From positions 1 to 64,000 of the forward strand of contig MKJV01000102.1 of assembly GCA_001942185.1 (NCBI GenBank): 64,000 nucleotides of DNA. The letters are read 5' to 3'. A program made the position numbers and the translations under genes. The stretch's first letter is position 1; every line of letters begins with the position of its first letter. Below the pieces are notes generated by a model. That model saw only the letters and a list, made by a program, of their open reading frames with translations. It was not told where the DNA came from and did not search any database. Positions 18,780-27,548 of the stretch are shown here, piece after piece. This DNA comes from Pseudonocardia sp. CNS-004. GTDB taxonomy: Bacteria; Actinomycetota; Actinomycetes; Mycobacteriales; Pseudonocardiaceae.

Positions 18780-18998
18780 TCAGGAGGCGAATTCGCCTGC
18801 TCGGACCGCCTCCAGGAAATCCCGCCATGCCAACGGGGAGTGGCGGTGCGGGGGGCGGGTGCGGTCCTTCGTGTCGCGGACGGCGACCCCGCCGTCGGGG
18901 AGGGCGGCCACCTCGACGCAGCCGGAGCCGCCGTTGCCGCCGCTGAAGCTGCTCTTCCGCCAGGCCACCCCAGTGGGTTCCGTAGCCGGCATGGGCAC
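18780..18998 (-). CDS. DUF397 protein
   Basis: A protein of 72 aa with the whole DUF397 signature: WRKSSFSGGNGG..CVEVA, VAVRDTKDR and the C-terminal LAWRDFLEAVRAGEF. These small actinomycete proteins are nearly always encoded beside an XRE/DUF5753 regulator, as here, and are often described as toxin-antitoxin-like or developmental pairs; the molecular role is unsettled. Start GTG 18998, with ATG 18992 as alternative. Confidence 0.88.
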   Translation of the reverse strand: MPMPATEPTGVAWRKSSFSGGNGGSGCVEVAALPDGGVAVRDTKDRTRPPHRHSPLAWRDFLEAVRAGEFAS

Positions 18999-19013
18999 CT
19001 CTTGCGGTCGCGA

Positions 19014-19851
19014 CTACATCTCCGTGACCACACGCTCGATGAGCGCCACGCTCTCGGCCGGGCTCAGCGCCACCGAGCGCAGGTGGTCGAACACCAGCCT
19101 AGCCCGCGCGACATGCTCCTCCTTCTCGACGTGCACGGAGCCCATCGGGTGTTCGGCGTAGCCCATGTCGGGCTCACCGAGCCCGTCGAAGCTGAGCACG
19201 GAAAAGGCGCCATCGAGCGCTGGATGGGCGGCGACCTCCGCGGGGCAGGACCTGCAGGGTCACGGTGTCGCGATCGGCTATTTCGACCAGGTGGATGAGC
19301 TGCGCGCGCATCACCGCACGCCTCCCAGGATGCGGCGAAGCGCCGCCTCGTCGACCACCGCGAGCAGTTCCAGCGGGCGCTCAGCGAGGTGAGGCGCTCC
19401 TGCCGGATCATCCGGACGGTGACGTCGCGCTCGAGGATCGCGGGCGACCGCGAGAGCAGCGAGGTCTCGAACAGCGCCCGTGCGTAGTCGGCGGTCTGCA
19501 ACAGCCCGGGCACGTAGGTCACGGTGTAGTCCCGCACGGTGGTGGCCTCCGACTCCAGGGGCACGTACCCCTGGTCGTCCAGTCCGTACGCCCGCCACCA
19601 CCCCTTGGCGCCGGCCGCCTGGTGAGGTCGAGCAGCTCCGTCCACCGGTCCCCGCCGACGTCGAACAGGTCCAGCATGCTGCGCACGATGTGGACGTCGA
19701 CGCCCTGGTGGGCGTTCTCGATGCGGCTGAGCTTGCTGGGGGAGACGTCGAGCTTCGGTGCGGCCGCCTCGATCGTGAGGCCTGCGTGCACGCGCAGCTC
19801 GCGCAGGGTGCGGGCGAGCTGCCGTCTCCGGACGAGCGAGCCGTTGCGCAC
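19014..19851 (-). CDS. XRE-family helix-turn-helix regulator with DUF5753 domain (four frameshifts)
   Basis: About 280 aa. The N-terminal HTH spans LARTLRELRVHAGLTIEAAA to LSRIENA. It is followed by the DUF5753 region: YVPGLLQTADYARALFE, then ERPLELLAVVDEAALRRILG, MRAQLIHLVE and the C-terminal HVEKEEHVARARLVFDHLR. The frame is lost near 19619, 19377, 19317 and 19242. Three of these are repaired by one added base and the fourth by removing one or adding two, each restoring family sequence. The GTG at 19851 has GGGAG upstream. It pairs with the DUF397 gene 15 bases downstream. With four breaks a true pseudogene is possible, but the density equals that in neighbouring essential genes. Confidence 0.72.
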
Positions 19852-19996
19852 GTCACACACTCCCTGCACTCCGCTACCGGTCGATGACAGATGGTGTCAG
19901 GTGGGAGGTGCCAGGTGAAAGATCCAGGTGCCGGCGCGGCGTGGCTCCGGACACCGTCAGCGGCGCCTCTCGACGAGGCCGGGGATACTGGGGGCC

Positions 19997-21139
19997 GTGA
20001 GCGTCTCACTGGGCATGCCCGCCCCGCCCGCCCCCACACTGGCCCCCCGTCGCAAGACCCGTCAGCTGCAGGTCGGGTCGGTGGGCGTCGGGTCGGACTT
20101 CCCGGTCTCGGTGCAGTCGATGACCACCACCCTCACCGCCGACATCAACGCCACCCTCCAACAGATCGCGGAGCTCACCGCGTCGGGCTGCGACATCGTG
20201 CGTGTCGCCTGCCCGAGCCAGGACGACGCCGACGCGCTCCCGGCGATCGCGAAGAAGTCGCAGATCCCGGTGATCGCCGACATCCACTTCCAGCCCAAGT
20301 ACGTGTTCGCCGCGATCGAGGCCGGGTGCGCCGCCGTGCGCGTCAACCCGGGCAACATCCGCAAGTTCGACGACAAGGTCAAGGAGATCGCGGCCGCCGC
20401 GCGCGACCACGGCACCCCGATCCGGATCGGCGTCAACGCGGGCTCGCTCGACAAGCGCCTCATGGAGAAGCACGGCAAGGCCACGCCGGAGGCGCTGGTG
20501 GAGTCGGCGCTGTGGGAGGCGAGCCTGTTCGCCGAGCACGACTTCCACGACATCAAGATCTCGGTCAAGCACAACGACCCGGTCGTCATGATCCGGGCCT
20601 ACGAGCTGCTCGCCGAGTCCTGCGACTACCCGCTGCACCTCGGCGTCACCGAGGCGGGCCCGGCGTTCCAGGGCACGATCAAGTCGGCTGTGGCGTTCGG
20701 GGCGCTGCTGCGCCAGGGCATCGGCGACACGATCCGCGTCTCGCTCTCCGCGCCGCCGGTCGAGGAGATCAAGGTCGGCGCGCAGATCCTGCAGTCGCTC
20801 AACCTGCGCCCGCGCAAGCTGGAGATCGTCTCCTGCCCGTCGTGCGGGCGCGCCCAGGTGGACGTCTACAAGCTCGCCGACGAGGTCACGGCCGGGCTCA
20901 CGGGCATGGAGGTGCCGCTGCGCGTCGCCGTCATGGGCTGCGTGGTGAACGGCCCGGGGGAGGCCCGCGAGGCCGACCTCGGCGTCGCATCCGGCAACGG
21001 CAAGGGGCAGATCTTCGTCAAGGGCGAGGTGATCAAGACCGTCCCGGAGAGCGCGATCGTCGAGACGTTGATCGAGGAGGCGATGAAGATCGCCGAGACG
21101 GTCGAGGGCGATGGCGCCCCGCAGGTCACCGTCGGCTGA
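19997..21139 (+). CDS. ispG: 4-hydroxy-3-methylbut-2-en-1-yl diphosphate synthase (flavodoxin)
   Basis: An MEP-pathway iron-sulfur enzyme reducing MEcPP to HMBPP. 380 aa from GTG 19997, which follows a G-rich ribosome site. The [4Fe-4S] ligands are C280 and C283 (SCPSCGR), C315 (MGCVVNGPGE) and E322. The N-terminal barrel shows VGSDFPVSVQSMT and RVNPGNI. Intact. In mycobacteria it directly follows dxr and rip1; here the nicotinate and GntR/XRE regions lie between. The GNAT gene follows. Confidence 0.96.
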   Translation: MSVSLGMPAPPAPTLAPRRKTRQLQVGSVGVGSDFPVSVQSMTTTLTADINATLQQIAELTASGCDIVRVACPSQDDADALPAIAKKSQIPVIADIHFQPKYVFAAIEAGCAAVRVNPGNIRKFDDKVKEIAAAARDHGTPIRIGVNAGSLDKRLMEKHGKATPEALVESALWEASLFAEHDFHDIKISVKHNDPVVMIRAYELLAESCDYPLHLGVTEAGPAFQGTIKSAVAFGALLRQGIGDTIRVSLSAPPVEEIKVGAQILQSLNLRPRKLEIVSCPSCGRAQVDVYKLADEVTAGLTGMEVPLRVAVMGCVVNGPGEAREADLGVASGNGKGQIFVKGEVIKTVPESAIVETLIEEAMKIAETVEGDGAPQVTVG

Positions 21140-21191
21140 GACGGCAGATCCCGTCGTGGGCACGAGCACGAGTGTCTGGCATCGTTGGGGG

Positions 21192-22024
21192 GTGCTTCGT
21201 CTCGCCGGAGCGCGGCTCCTCGACGACCGGGACCGCGCAGGGGTGCGCGCGATCCTGGACGACGATCCGGTGGCCGCCTGCATGGTCGCCGCTCGTGTCG
21301 AGGTGGCGGGGTTGGATCCGTGGCGGCTCGGGGGCGAGCTGTGGGCCACCGGCCCCCGGTTCGACGGGCTCTGCTTCTCCGGCGCCAACCTGGTGCCGCT
21401 GCGCGGTGACCGCGCGGCGCTGCGCAGCTTCGCCGACCGCGCCCGGCGTCACGGCCGCACCTGCTCGTCGGTCGTCGGACGTGCCGAGCTGGTGCTGCCG
21501 CTCTGGGACGACCTCGCCCACCACTGGGCACCCGCCCGGGAGGTGCGCGCCGACCAGCCGCTGATGGTGCTGGCCGGCGCACCCACGATCACCCCCGACC
21601 CGTACGTGCGCCCGGTGCAGCCCGCGGAGCTCGACCGCTACCTCCCCGCGGCCGTCGCGATGTTCACCGAGGAGGTCGCGTCGACCCGCGCCTGGGCGAC
21701 GGCGGCGTCGGCTACCGCGCCCGGGTGGCCGAGCTGGTCTCCGCCGGTCGGGCGTTCGCCCGGTTCGAGAACGGCGAGGTCGTGTTCAAGGCCGAGATCG
21801 GGGCGCTGTCGGGGCAGGTCGGGCAGATCCAGGGGGTGTGGGTGCACCCGGACCGCCGCGGCCAGGGCCTGGGCACGGCCGGCACGGCCGCCGTGGCCGA
21901 ACGGCTCGCCTCCATGGGGCGGGTCTCCAGCCTCTACGTCAACGGGTTCAACCACGTGGCGAAGTCGGCGTACGCGCGGATCGGGTTCACCCAGATCGGC
22001 AGCTTCGCCACCATCCTGTTCTGA
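21192..22024 (+). CDS. GNAT-family acetyltransferase (frameshift in sequence)
   Basis: About 277 aa with an N-terminal DUF4081-like domain (LDDDPVAACMVAARVE) and a C-terminal acetyltransferase domain. The acetyl-CoA pyrophosphate loop is VHPDRRGQGLGTAGTAA, followed by LYVNGFNHVAKSAYARIGF. One G is missing near 21677 (EEVGVDPRLGDGGVGYRARV). It corresponds to the GNAT gene that follows gcpE/ispG in mycobacteria. The substrate is unknown. GTG 21192 has GGGGGG immediately upstream. Confidence 0.87.
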
Positions 22025-22351
22025 GATCGCCACGCGGTGTGCGACACGGTCCTCCCGGAGGTGGCGAGTCGCCGTCGTCGGGCGGGCGCCCGGCTTCCCG
22101 CGAGGCCTCGGCCAACGCGCCGAAGGCAAGCCCATGATCGGCGCAGATGGTGTGTGGGCGACAGATCTGTCGCCCACACACCATCTCTGGCGATCAGCGC
22201 CCCAGGCGTGCGCGTCGATCGTCGACAGTGGTGGCAGGACGACAGATCCGTCGCCCCGCCACCATTCCCGGCGATCACGAGCTTTGATCGTCGAGGGCTC
22301 GTGTGGCGATCATCAGAAGTGGTGCCAGAGCGACAGGCCCGTCTACCGGTG
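22025..22351. other. Intergenic region filled by three palindromes
   Basis: The space between the convergent GNAT and lipoprotein genes contains no gene. Its centre is the palindrome cluster at 22135-22321. Confidence 0.6.
22135..22321. repeat. Cluster of three GATC-bounded palindromes, one with a perfect 42-bp core
   Basis: Element 1 (22135-22196) runs from TGATCG to CGATCA; its core 22145-22186 is a perfect 42-bp palindrome (AGATGGTGTG...CACACCATCT). Element 2 (22217-22276) has the same GACAGATC centre with arms TGGTGGCAGG/CCCGCCACCA and three mismatches. Element 3 (22286-22321) is short and weak. They lie between convergent 3' ends, so bidirectional termination is the simplest role. They share their boundary hexamers with the 18.3-kb array. 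Confidence 0.75.
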
Positions 22352-22864
22352 CTATGCGGGCAGGCGGGTGAGCGCGGCCTCGGCGGCGGCGTGCCACTCC
22401 TCGTCGGTGGGCACGCTCCCCGACACGAGGATCGTGACCAGGTACCTCCCGCCGGCGAGCTGCAGCGCGGGGCCGGCGGCCGTGCCGATGACGGTCGCGC
22501 CCGCGCCCACCCCGGGCAGCTCGCGCCGCGCCGCCGCACCCGTGGCCCGGACGTAGTCGCCGGGTGTGCCCGACCGCACCGCGTAGACATTGACCAGTGC
22601 GACCGGCTCCGCGTCCGACGTCACCACGCACGCGGCGCCCCGCGACCCGTCGCCGCGGTCGACGGAGCTCTGCTGCGGCGGCTCCACCGCCAGGTCGACG
22701 AGCTCGCCCGCCTCGGCGGTGGTGAGCAGGCACTCGTCGGCCACCACGTCGGGATCGAGCCCGACGACGCGCGGGCCCGGCGCAGCCGACCCCGCGACGA
22801 CGGTGGTGCACCCCGACCCGGCGAGCGTCGACGCGAGCGCCAGCACGACCCCGCACACCCGCAT
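22352..22864 (-). CDS. Putative lipoprotein, DUF3558-like
   Basis: About 170 aa. The signal peptide has a hydrophobic core (GVVLALASTLA) and a lipobox ending at C19 (LAGSGC), so it is probably anchored outside the membrane. Two later cysteines (DECLLT and AACVVT) could form a disulfide. The body resembles the actinobacterial DUF3558 group, whose function is unknown. ATG 22864 is chosen; GTG 22873 is equally open. Confidence 0.7.
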   Translation of the reverse strand: MRVCGVVLALASTLAGSGCTTVVAGSAAPGPRVVGLDPDVVADECLLTTAEAGELVDLAVEPPQQSSVDRGDGSRGAACVVTSDAEPVALVNVYAVRSGTPGDYVRATGAAARRELPGVGAGATVIGTAAGPALQLAGGRYLVTILVSGSVPTDEEWHAAAEAALTRLPA

Positions 22865-22927
22865 CTGCCACACGTGGTGACGGTAACCAGGCGACCCCCG
22901 GCTGCGGGCCCGTTCGGTGTGATTGCC

Positions 22928-23605
22928 TCAGATGTGGCGCAGGGCCTCGCGGCGGGAGAGCGGGGAGAGCCCGGGGTGCTCGTCGACGAAGCGCCGGACC
23001 AGGTCCGGGTCGACGCGGGCGTGCTGGCGAAGGGCCCAGCCGACCCCTTTGCGGAGGAAGAAGTCGGGGTCGGCGATGTTGGCCTCGATCGCCTCGGTGA
23101 GCAGCGCGACGTCGGTGGCCGGGCCGGCCCGGAGCTGGCAGATCACCGAGGTCCGGCGCAGCCAGCGGTCCGGGTCGGTGACCCACGAGCGGATCACGGG
23201 CCGGACGGTGCCGGGGTTCGCCAGCAGGAGGGGGCCGACCCGGCGGCTCGCGATCTCGTCGGTGAAGTCCCACCAGGAACCGGTGACGATCCAGTGCCGC
23301 AGCAGCGGCACCCACGAGGCGTCCAGCCACGGCTGGTGCCGGCGCAGGCCGGTGAGCGACAGCGCGAGGTAGCGCTCCTCACGGAACTCCGCGCCGTCCC
23401 AGAGCTCCCGCACGACCTCGCCGAGCGCCGTGGCGTCGGCGAGCGGGTGAGCGGTGACGGCGGCCTTCAACAGCCGCTCCCGCGCCGGCTTCGCCACACC
23501 CCGGAACGGCATCGGCGACTTCATGTACCGCTGCATCTCGGTGGCCGCGGCCGGGTCGGCGTCGGCGGCGAGGTCGGACCGCAGCCGCGTGACGATCGGG
23601 TGCAC
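22928..23605 (-). CDS. DNA alkylation repair protein, AlkD-like HEAT repeats
   Basis: A protein of 225 aa made of HEAT-like helix pairs. SWWDFTDEIASRRVGPLL carries the Trp/Asp pattern of AlkD glycosylases, which excise N3- and N7-alkylated purines. MQRYMKSPMPFRGV is a typical N-terminal stretch for this family. GTG 23605 is the likely start. It lies 29 bases beyond the WYL regulator stop on the same strand, possibly one transcript. Confidence 0.85.
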   Translation of the reverse strand: MHPIVTRLRSDLAADADPAAATEMQRYMKSPMPFRGVAKPARERLLKAAVTAHPLADATALGEVVRELWDGAEFREERYLALSLTGLRRHQPWLDASWVPLLRHWIVTGSWWDFTDEIASRRVGPLLLANPGTVRPVIRSWVTDPDRWLRRTSVICQLRAGPATDVALLTEAIEANIADPDFFLRKGVGWALRQHARVDPDLVRRFVDEHPGLSPLSRREALRHI

Positions 23606-23634
23606 GGGTGGACGGTACGACCCGGACACGGGTC

Positions 23635-24588
23635 TCAGGTGGCGCGGTCGAACGTGCGGGCCCAGCCGCGCACGTGGTCGAGCAGTTCGGGAGGTGACAC
23701 CACCTCGAAGTCCGCGCCCAGCGCGCCGAGCAGCATCGCGGGCCAGTCCAGCGAGTCGACGGTCATGGTCAGCCGGCACCGGCCGTCGCCCGTCTCCTCC
23801 GCGCCGGCCCAGCGGCCCGCCACGGCCTGCACACGCGAGGTGGGTGCGTCGACGAGCACCTCGACGGCCCATCCCGTCGACACCTGGCCCATCGACGTGC
23901 GCACGTAGTCGGCGGCGTCCTCGGCGGGCAGCGTGCGGGGGAGGAACCGGGCGCCGGTCGTACGCGGTCCGGTGATGCGGTCCACCCGGAAGCTGCGCCA
24001 GTCGTGGCGCACGAGGTCGTAGGCCACGAGGTACCAGCGCCTCCCGAGCGACACGAGACGCAGCGGCTCCACGTGCCGCTCGCTGCGCTCACCCGAGGCC
24101 GCGCTGTAGCCGAACTCGAGCCGTTCGGTGTCGCGGCAGGCCTGCGCGATGCCGGTGAGCACCGCCGGGTCGGCGGCGGGTGCCGTGCCCTCCCAGACCA
24201 TCGGCACGGTCATCGCCCGCAACGCGTCCACCCGGCGCCGCAGCCGGGGCGGCATCACCTGCACCACCTTGGTCAGCGCCCGCACCGACGACTCCGCGAT
24301 CCCGGCCACCCCGCCCTGCGCCGCGGCCTGCAGCCCCACGGCGAGCGCCACGGCCTCCTCGTCGTCCAGCACCAGCGGCGGGAGTGCGGCACCGGCGGCG
24401 AGCTGGTACCCGCCGTCGACGCCGCGGCTGGCCTCCACGGGGTAGCCGAGCTCGCGGAGTCGGTCGATGTCGCGCCGCAGCGTCCGCACCGACACCTCGA
24501 GCCGTGCCGCCAGCTCGGGGCCTGGCCAGTACCGGTGGGTCTGCAGCAGGGAGAGCAACCGCAGCGTCCGCGAGCTCGTGTTCGCCAT
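23635..24588 (-). CDS. WYL-domain transcriptional regulator (YafY type)
   Basis: A protein of 317 aa. The N-terminal winged HTH includes TLRLLSLLQTHRYWPGPELAARLEVS..TLRRDIDRLRELGYP. The WYL domain has RRWYLVAYDLVRHDWRSFRVDRI. Divergent from the DinB gene, with 86 bases between the starts, so it may control it. Ligand unknown; in other WYL proteins nucleic acid or nucleotide binding is proposed. Confidence 0.87.
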   Translation of the reverse strand: MANTSSRTLRLLSLLQTHRYWPGPELAARLEVSVRTLRRDIDRLRELGYPVEASRGVDGGYQLAAGAALPPLVLDDEEAVALAVGLQAAAQGGVAGIAESSVRALTKVVQVMPPRLRRRVDALRAMTVPMVWEGTAPAADPAVLTGIAQACRDTERLEFGYSAASGERSERHVEPLRLVSLGRRWYLVAYDLVRHDWRSFRVDRITGPRTTGARFLPRTLPAEDAADYVRTSMGQVSTGWAVEVLVDAPTSRVQAVAGRWAGAEETGDGRCRLTMTVDSLDWPAMLLGALGADFEVVSPPELLDHVRGWARTFDRAT

Positions 24589-24674
24589 GTCTCCAGGTTG
24601 TCGTCAATTGAGGTCAGGAAGTGGCACTTGAGGGTCCTAACGTAGTCCTCGACCGCAGCGATACGGAGAGGGCG

Positions 24675-25241
24675 ATGACGATGACCAGGACCCAGCAGGA
24701 GGCGACCGACGTGACCACCACCGCACTGACCGGCGAGCGCGCGGACATCCTCGAGACCCTCGCGGTGCACCGGCAGTTCCTGCGCCACACCGTGCAGGGG
24801 CTCACGGACGACCAGGCCCGGGAGCGCACCACGGTGAGCGAGCTGACCCTGGGCGGGCTGATCAAGCACGTCGCCGAGACCGAGGCCGGCTGGGTCGACT
24901 TCATCCTGAAGGGCCCGGAGGCGATGGGCGGCGGCGCCGACTGGAGCGAGCCCACGCCGGAGCTGATCGAGAAGTACACGGCGGGCTTCCGCCTGCTCCC
25001 CGACGAGACCTTGGAGGGTGTGCTCGCCCACTACGAGGAGGTCGCCGAGCGCACCGACGAGCTGGTCACCACCGTCGACCTGGACCTGACCCACCCGCTG
25101 CCCGAGGCGCCGTGGTTCCCGAAGGGCGCCCACCGCACGGCCCGCCGGGTCTTCATGCACATCCTCGCCGAGACGGCCCAGCACGCCGGGCACGCCGACA
25201 TCATCCGCGAGTCGCTGGACGGGCAGAAGACGATGGGCTGA
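24675..25241 (+). CDS. DinB/DUF664-family protein
   Basis: A four-helix-bundle protein of 188 aa in the DinB/YfiT superfamily. Likely metal-binding histidines are in LIKHVAETEAGWVDF and in the C-terminal LAETAQHAGHADIIRE. Members include mycothiol-dependent transferases, but the exact role is not predictable. ATG 24675 follows GAGAGGG; a longer upstream frame is open but lacks a ribosome site. Confidence 0.82.
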   Translation: MTMTRTQQEATDVTTTALTGERADILETLAVHRQFLRHTVQGLTDDQARERTTVSELTLGGLIKHVAETEAGWVDFILKGPEAMGGGADWSEPTPELIEKYTAGFRLLPDETLEGVLAHYEEVAERTDELVTTVDLDLTHPLPEAPWFPKGAHRTARRVFMHILAETAQHAGHADIIRESLDGQKTMG

Positions 25242-25267
25242 GCCCGGTGCCCCGCTCGCCCTCGCAT

Positions 25268-25329
25268 GATCGGCGCGAGCGGCACCTCACCGCTGCCGCG
25301 TCCGCGGTGGCGTGCTGCTCGCGGTGATC
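25268..25329. repeat. GATC-bounded imperfect palindrome
   Basis: Inner CACCGC (25288-25293) and GCGGTG (25304-25309) pair; GCGAGCGGCAC and GTGCTGCTCGC extend the stem outward. GATC at 25268-25271 and 25326-25329 close it symmetrically. It lies between the convergent DinB and iclR genes. Same design as the elements at 15.5, 18.3 and 22.2 kb. Confidence 0.6.
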
Positions 25330-25413
25330 GATCGGTTCGAGCAGCGCGCTGCTGCTGGCGCGGCAGCGGTCGTGTGCTGGTCGCGGCGCGGCGCAGCCGG
25401 GGATGCTGCTCCG

Positions 25414-26145
25414 TCACCAGGACGGCGCCGAGCGCGACAGGGCGGCGGCCGCGGCCGTCATCGCCGGCGCCACGGCCTCCATGCGCTCCGCGGTGAACCG
25501 CTGCGACGGCCCGGCGAGCACCAGTGCGGCCACCTGCTCGACGCCGTCGGCGTGCACCGGCACGGCGATCGCGCTCACCCCGGGCACGCGGAGCCCCTCC
25601 GCCGCCGAGTAGCCGCGGCGACGTGCCTCGAGCACCCCGGCGTGGAGGCGCTGCATGTCCGCGCCGAGGGCCTCGGCGTCCTGCAGCGCGGAGCGCAGGT
25701 CGGGCGCCGGCAGCACCGAGAGGAGCACCTCGCCGCAGACCCCCTCGTGCAGCAGGACCCGCTCCCCGACGTTCACGACGCGCCGCACGTCGTGGCGGCT
25801 CTCGACGGCGGCGACGCAGATGCGCTCGCCGCCCACCCGCAGGGCGAGGCTGGCCGTCTCGCCACTGGCGTCCCGGAGCCGCACCAGGTGGGGCACGGCC
25901 GACGAGCGCAAGTTGGTGCGCCCCAGCACGGAGCAGGCGAACGCAACGGTCCGGTCGCCGACCGAGTACTTGCGGGTGTCCGGGTTGCGACGCAGCAGGC
26001 CCTGGCCGACGAGGGTTGCGGCGTGCCGCGACGCGGCGCTCTTGTCCATCCCGACCGCCGCGGCGAGCTCCATGAGCCCGATGGGTTCCGCGCTGCGCGC
26101 GACCGCTTCCAGCAGATCCATGACCTTCTCCGCGCTCCCCGCCAT
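25414..26145 (-). CDS. IclR-family transcriptional regulator
   Basis: A protein of 243 aa. The N-terminal winged helix (IGLMELAAAVGMDKSAASRHAATL) is followed by the GAF-like IclR effector domain with VRRVVNVGERVLLHEGVCGEVLL and GVSAIAVPV. Intact. Divergent from the MFS/dehydratase pair, and a short inverted repeat abuts its start codon. It probably responds to the sugar acid handled by those genes. Confidence 0.9.
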   Translation of the reverse strand: MAGSAEKVMDLLEAVARSAEPIGLMELAAAVGMDKSAASRHAATLVGQGLLRRNPDTRKYSVGDRTVAFACSVLGRTNLRSSAVPHLVRLRDASGETASLALRVGGERICVAAVESRHDVRRVVNVGERVLLHEGVCGEVLLSVLPAPDLRSALQDAEALGADMQRLHAGVLEARRRGYSAAEGLRVPGVSAIAVPVHADGVEQVAALVLAGPSQRFTAERMEAVAPAMTAAAAALSRSAPSW

Positions 26146-26164
26146 CCTCTCACTTTACGAGAGG
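26146..26164. promoter_or_regulatory. Inverted-repeat operator candidate for the IclR regulator
   Basis: CCTCTC and GAGAGG form 6-bp arms separated by 7 nt. The site begins directly at the iclR start codon and lies about 90 bases before the MFS gene, which suits autorepression plus control of the divergent unit. Confidence 0.45.
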
Positions 26165-26256
26165 GAGTTGCTGGAAGCGAGACGGCGATCTTAGCGTCGT
26201 CTTCGGCTTGGCAAGGGAGCCTCGTCCGCCCCGGAACGGGGGAAGGAGCAGCGCCT

Positions 26257-27544
26257 GTGGCAATCACGCGAAAGCACGCACGGTCGTCGGTCCGGTGGGT
26301 GATCGTCCTGCTCGCCGCGGTCGCGGCCGGGATCGCGGCCACCGACCGGGCGATCCTGGGGATCGCGATGCCCACGATCAGTGCGGACCTGCGGCTCGAC
26401 CCCGCTGCCGTCGGTGTGCTGTTGAGCGTCTTCGCGGTCAGCACCGCGGTGCTGCAGATCCCGGCGGGGATGCTCGTCGACAAGATCGGCCCGCGGGTGA
26501 GCCTTGCGGGCAGCGCGGCGCTGTGGTCGGTCGCGACCATGCTGACCGGGCTGGCACGGGGGTTCGAGTTCATTTTCGCCAGCCGGGTCCTGCTGGGCGT
26601 CGGGATGGGCCGCAGCAGCAGGCCTGCACCAAGGCCGTCGGTGAATGGGTGCCGCGGCGCGAGCGTGGCCTCGCATCGGGCATCTACGACACCGGTGGCG
26701 CCGTCGGTGCCGCCATCGCCTTCCCGGTGGCGGCGGGCCTCATCGCCGTTCTGGGCTGGCGGTACGCCTTCGTCATCGTCGGGGCCGTCGGGCTGGTCTG
26801 GGCGGCCGCGTGGTTCGTCTACTACCGCGGCCCGCGGCAGCACCGCGCGGTGTCGGCCGCCGAGCTCGACCACATCATGTCGGACCGTCCCGCCACCGAG
26901 GAGGACGAGCCGGCCGCGAAGGGCGACGTGCGCAGCCTGCTGCGGCACAAGACCGTGTGGGGGCTCGTCATCGGGTTCCTCTGCCGCGGTTTCACCAACT
27001 ACTTCTTCGTGACGTGGTACCCGACGTTCCTGGTGGACGAGTACGGGTTCGACCTGCTGGACCTCGCGACGATCGCCGCGATCCCGCTCGTGCTGGGGCT
27101 CGTCGCGACGCTCGTCGGCGGCTGGTTCACCGACGAGCTGGTGCGGCGCGGCCGCAGCCTGACGTACTCCCGGAAGCTGACGATCTTCATCGGCATCGTC
27201 TCGACCGCGTTCATCGCCCCGGCGGCCTTCACCTCCGACGTCGTCGTGGCCCTCGTCCTGCTGACCATCGCCCAGGCCGGGAGCTCGTTCTCCTCCGGCG
27301 CGCTGTGGGCCCTCCCCGTCGACCTGGCTCCCCGGCCCCGGATGGTGGGGACGCTGGGCGGGATCCAGAACTGCGCGCTGTGGATCGGGGCGTTCGTCAG
27401 CCCGCTGGCCGTCGGCTTCATCCTCTCGGCCACCGGCACGTTCGTGGCCCCGCTGGTGGTGGCGGGCGCACGGCGGTGCTCGCGCTGCTGGCGTTCCTGT
27501 TCATGGTCGGAGACATCGCACCGCTCCCGGATCCCGAAAGGTAG
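26257..27544 (+). CDS. MFS transporter, probable hexuronate/sugar-acid permease (two frameshifts)
   Basis: About 429 aa with roughly 12 membrane segments. The N-terminal half has ATDRAILGIAMPTI and the loop 2-3 motif PAGMLVDKIGPR. The MFS anion:cation symporter branch (hexuronate, galactonate, tartrate carriers) is the best fit. Single bases are missing near 26612 and 27461. GTG 26257 follows GGAAGGAG. The dehydratase gene starts 4 bases after its stop, so transport and dehydration of one sugar acid are probably linked. Confidence 0.8.
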
Positions 27545-27548
27545 TTCG

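Noticed and set aside
18217..18828. Open frames on both strands through the 18.3-kb array, with 24-residue repeats
   Set aside because: They arise because the roughly 72-bp period is a multiple of three. Starts lack ribosome sites and the peptides match nothing.
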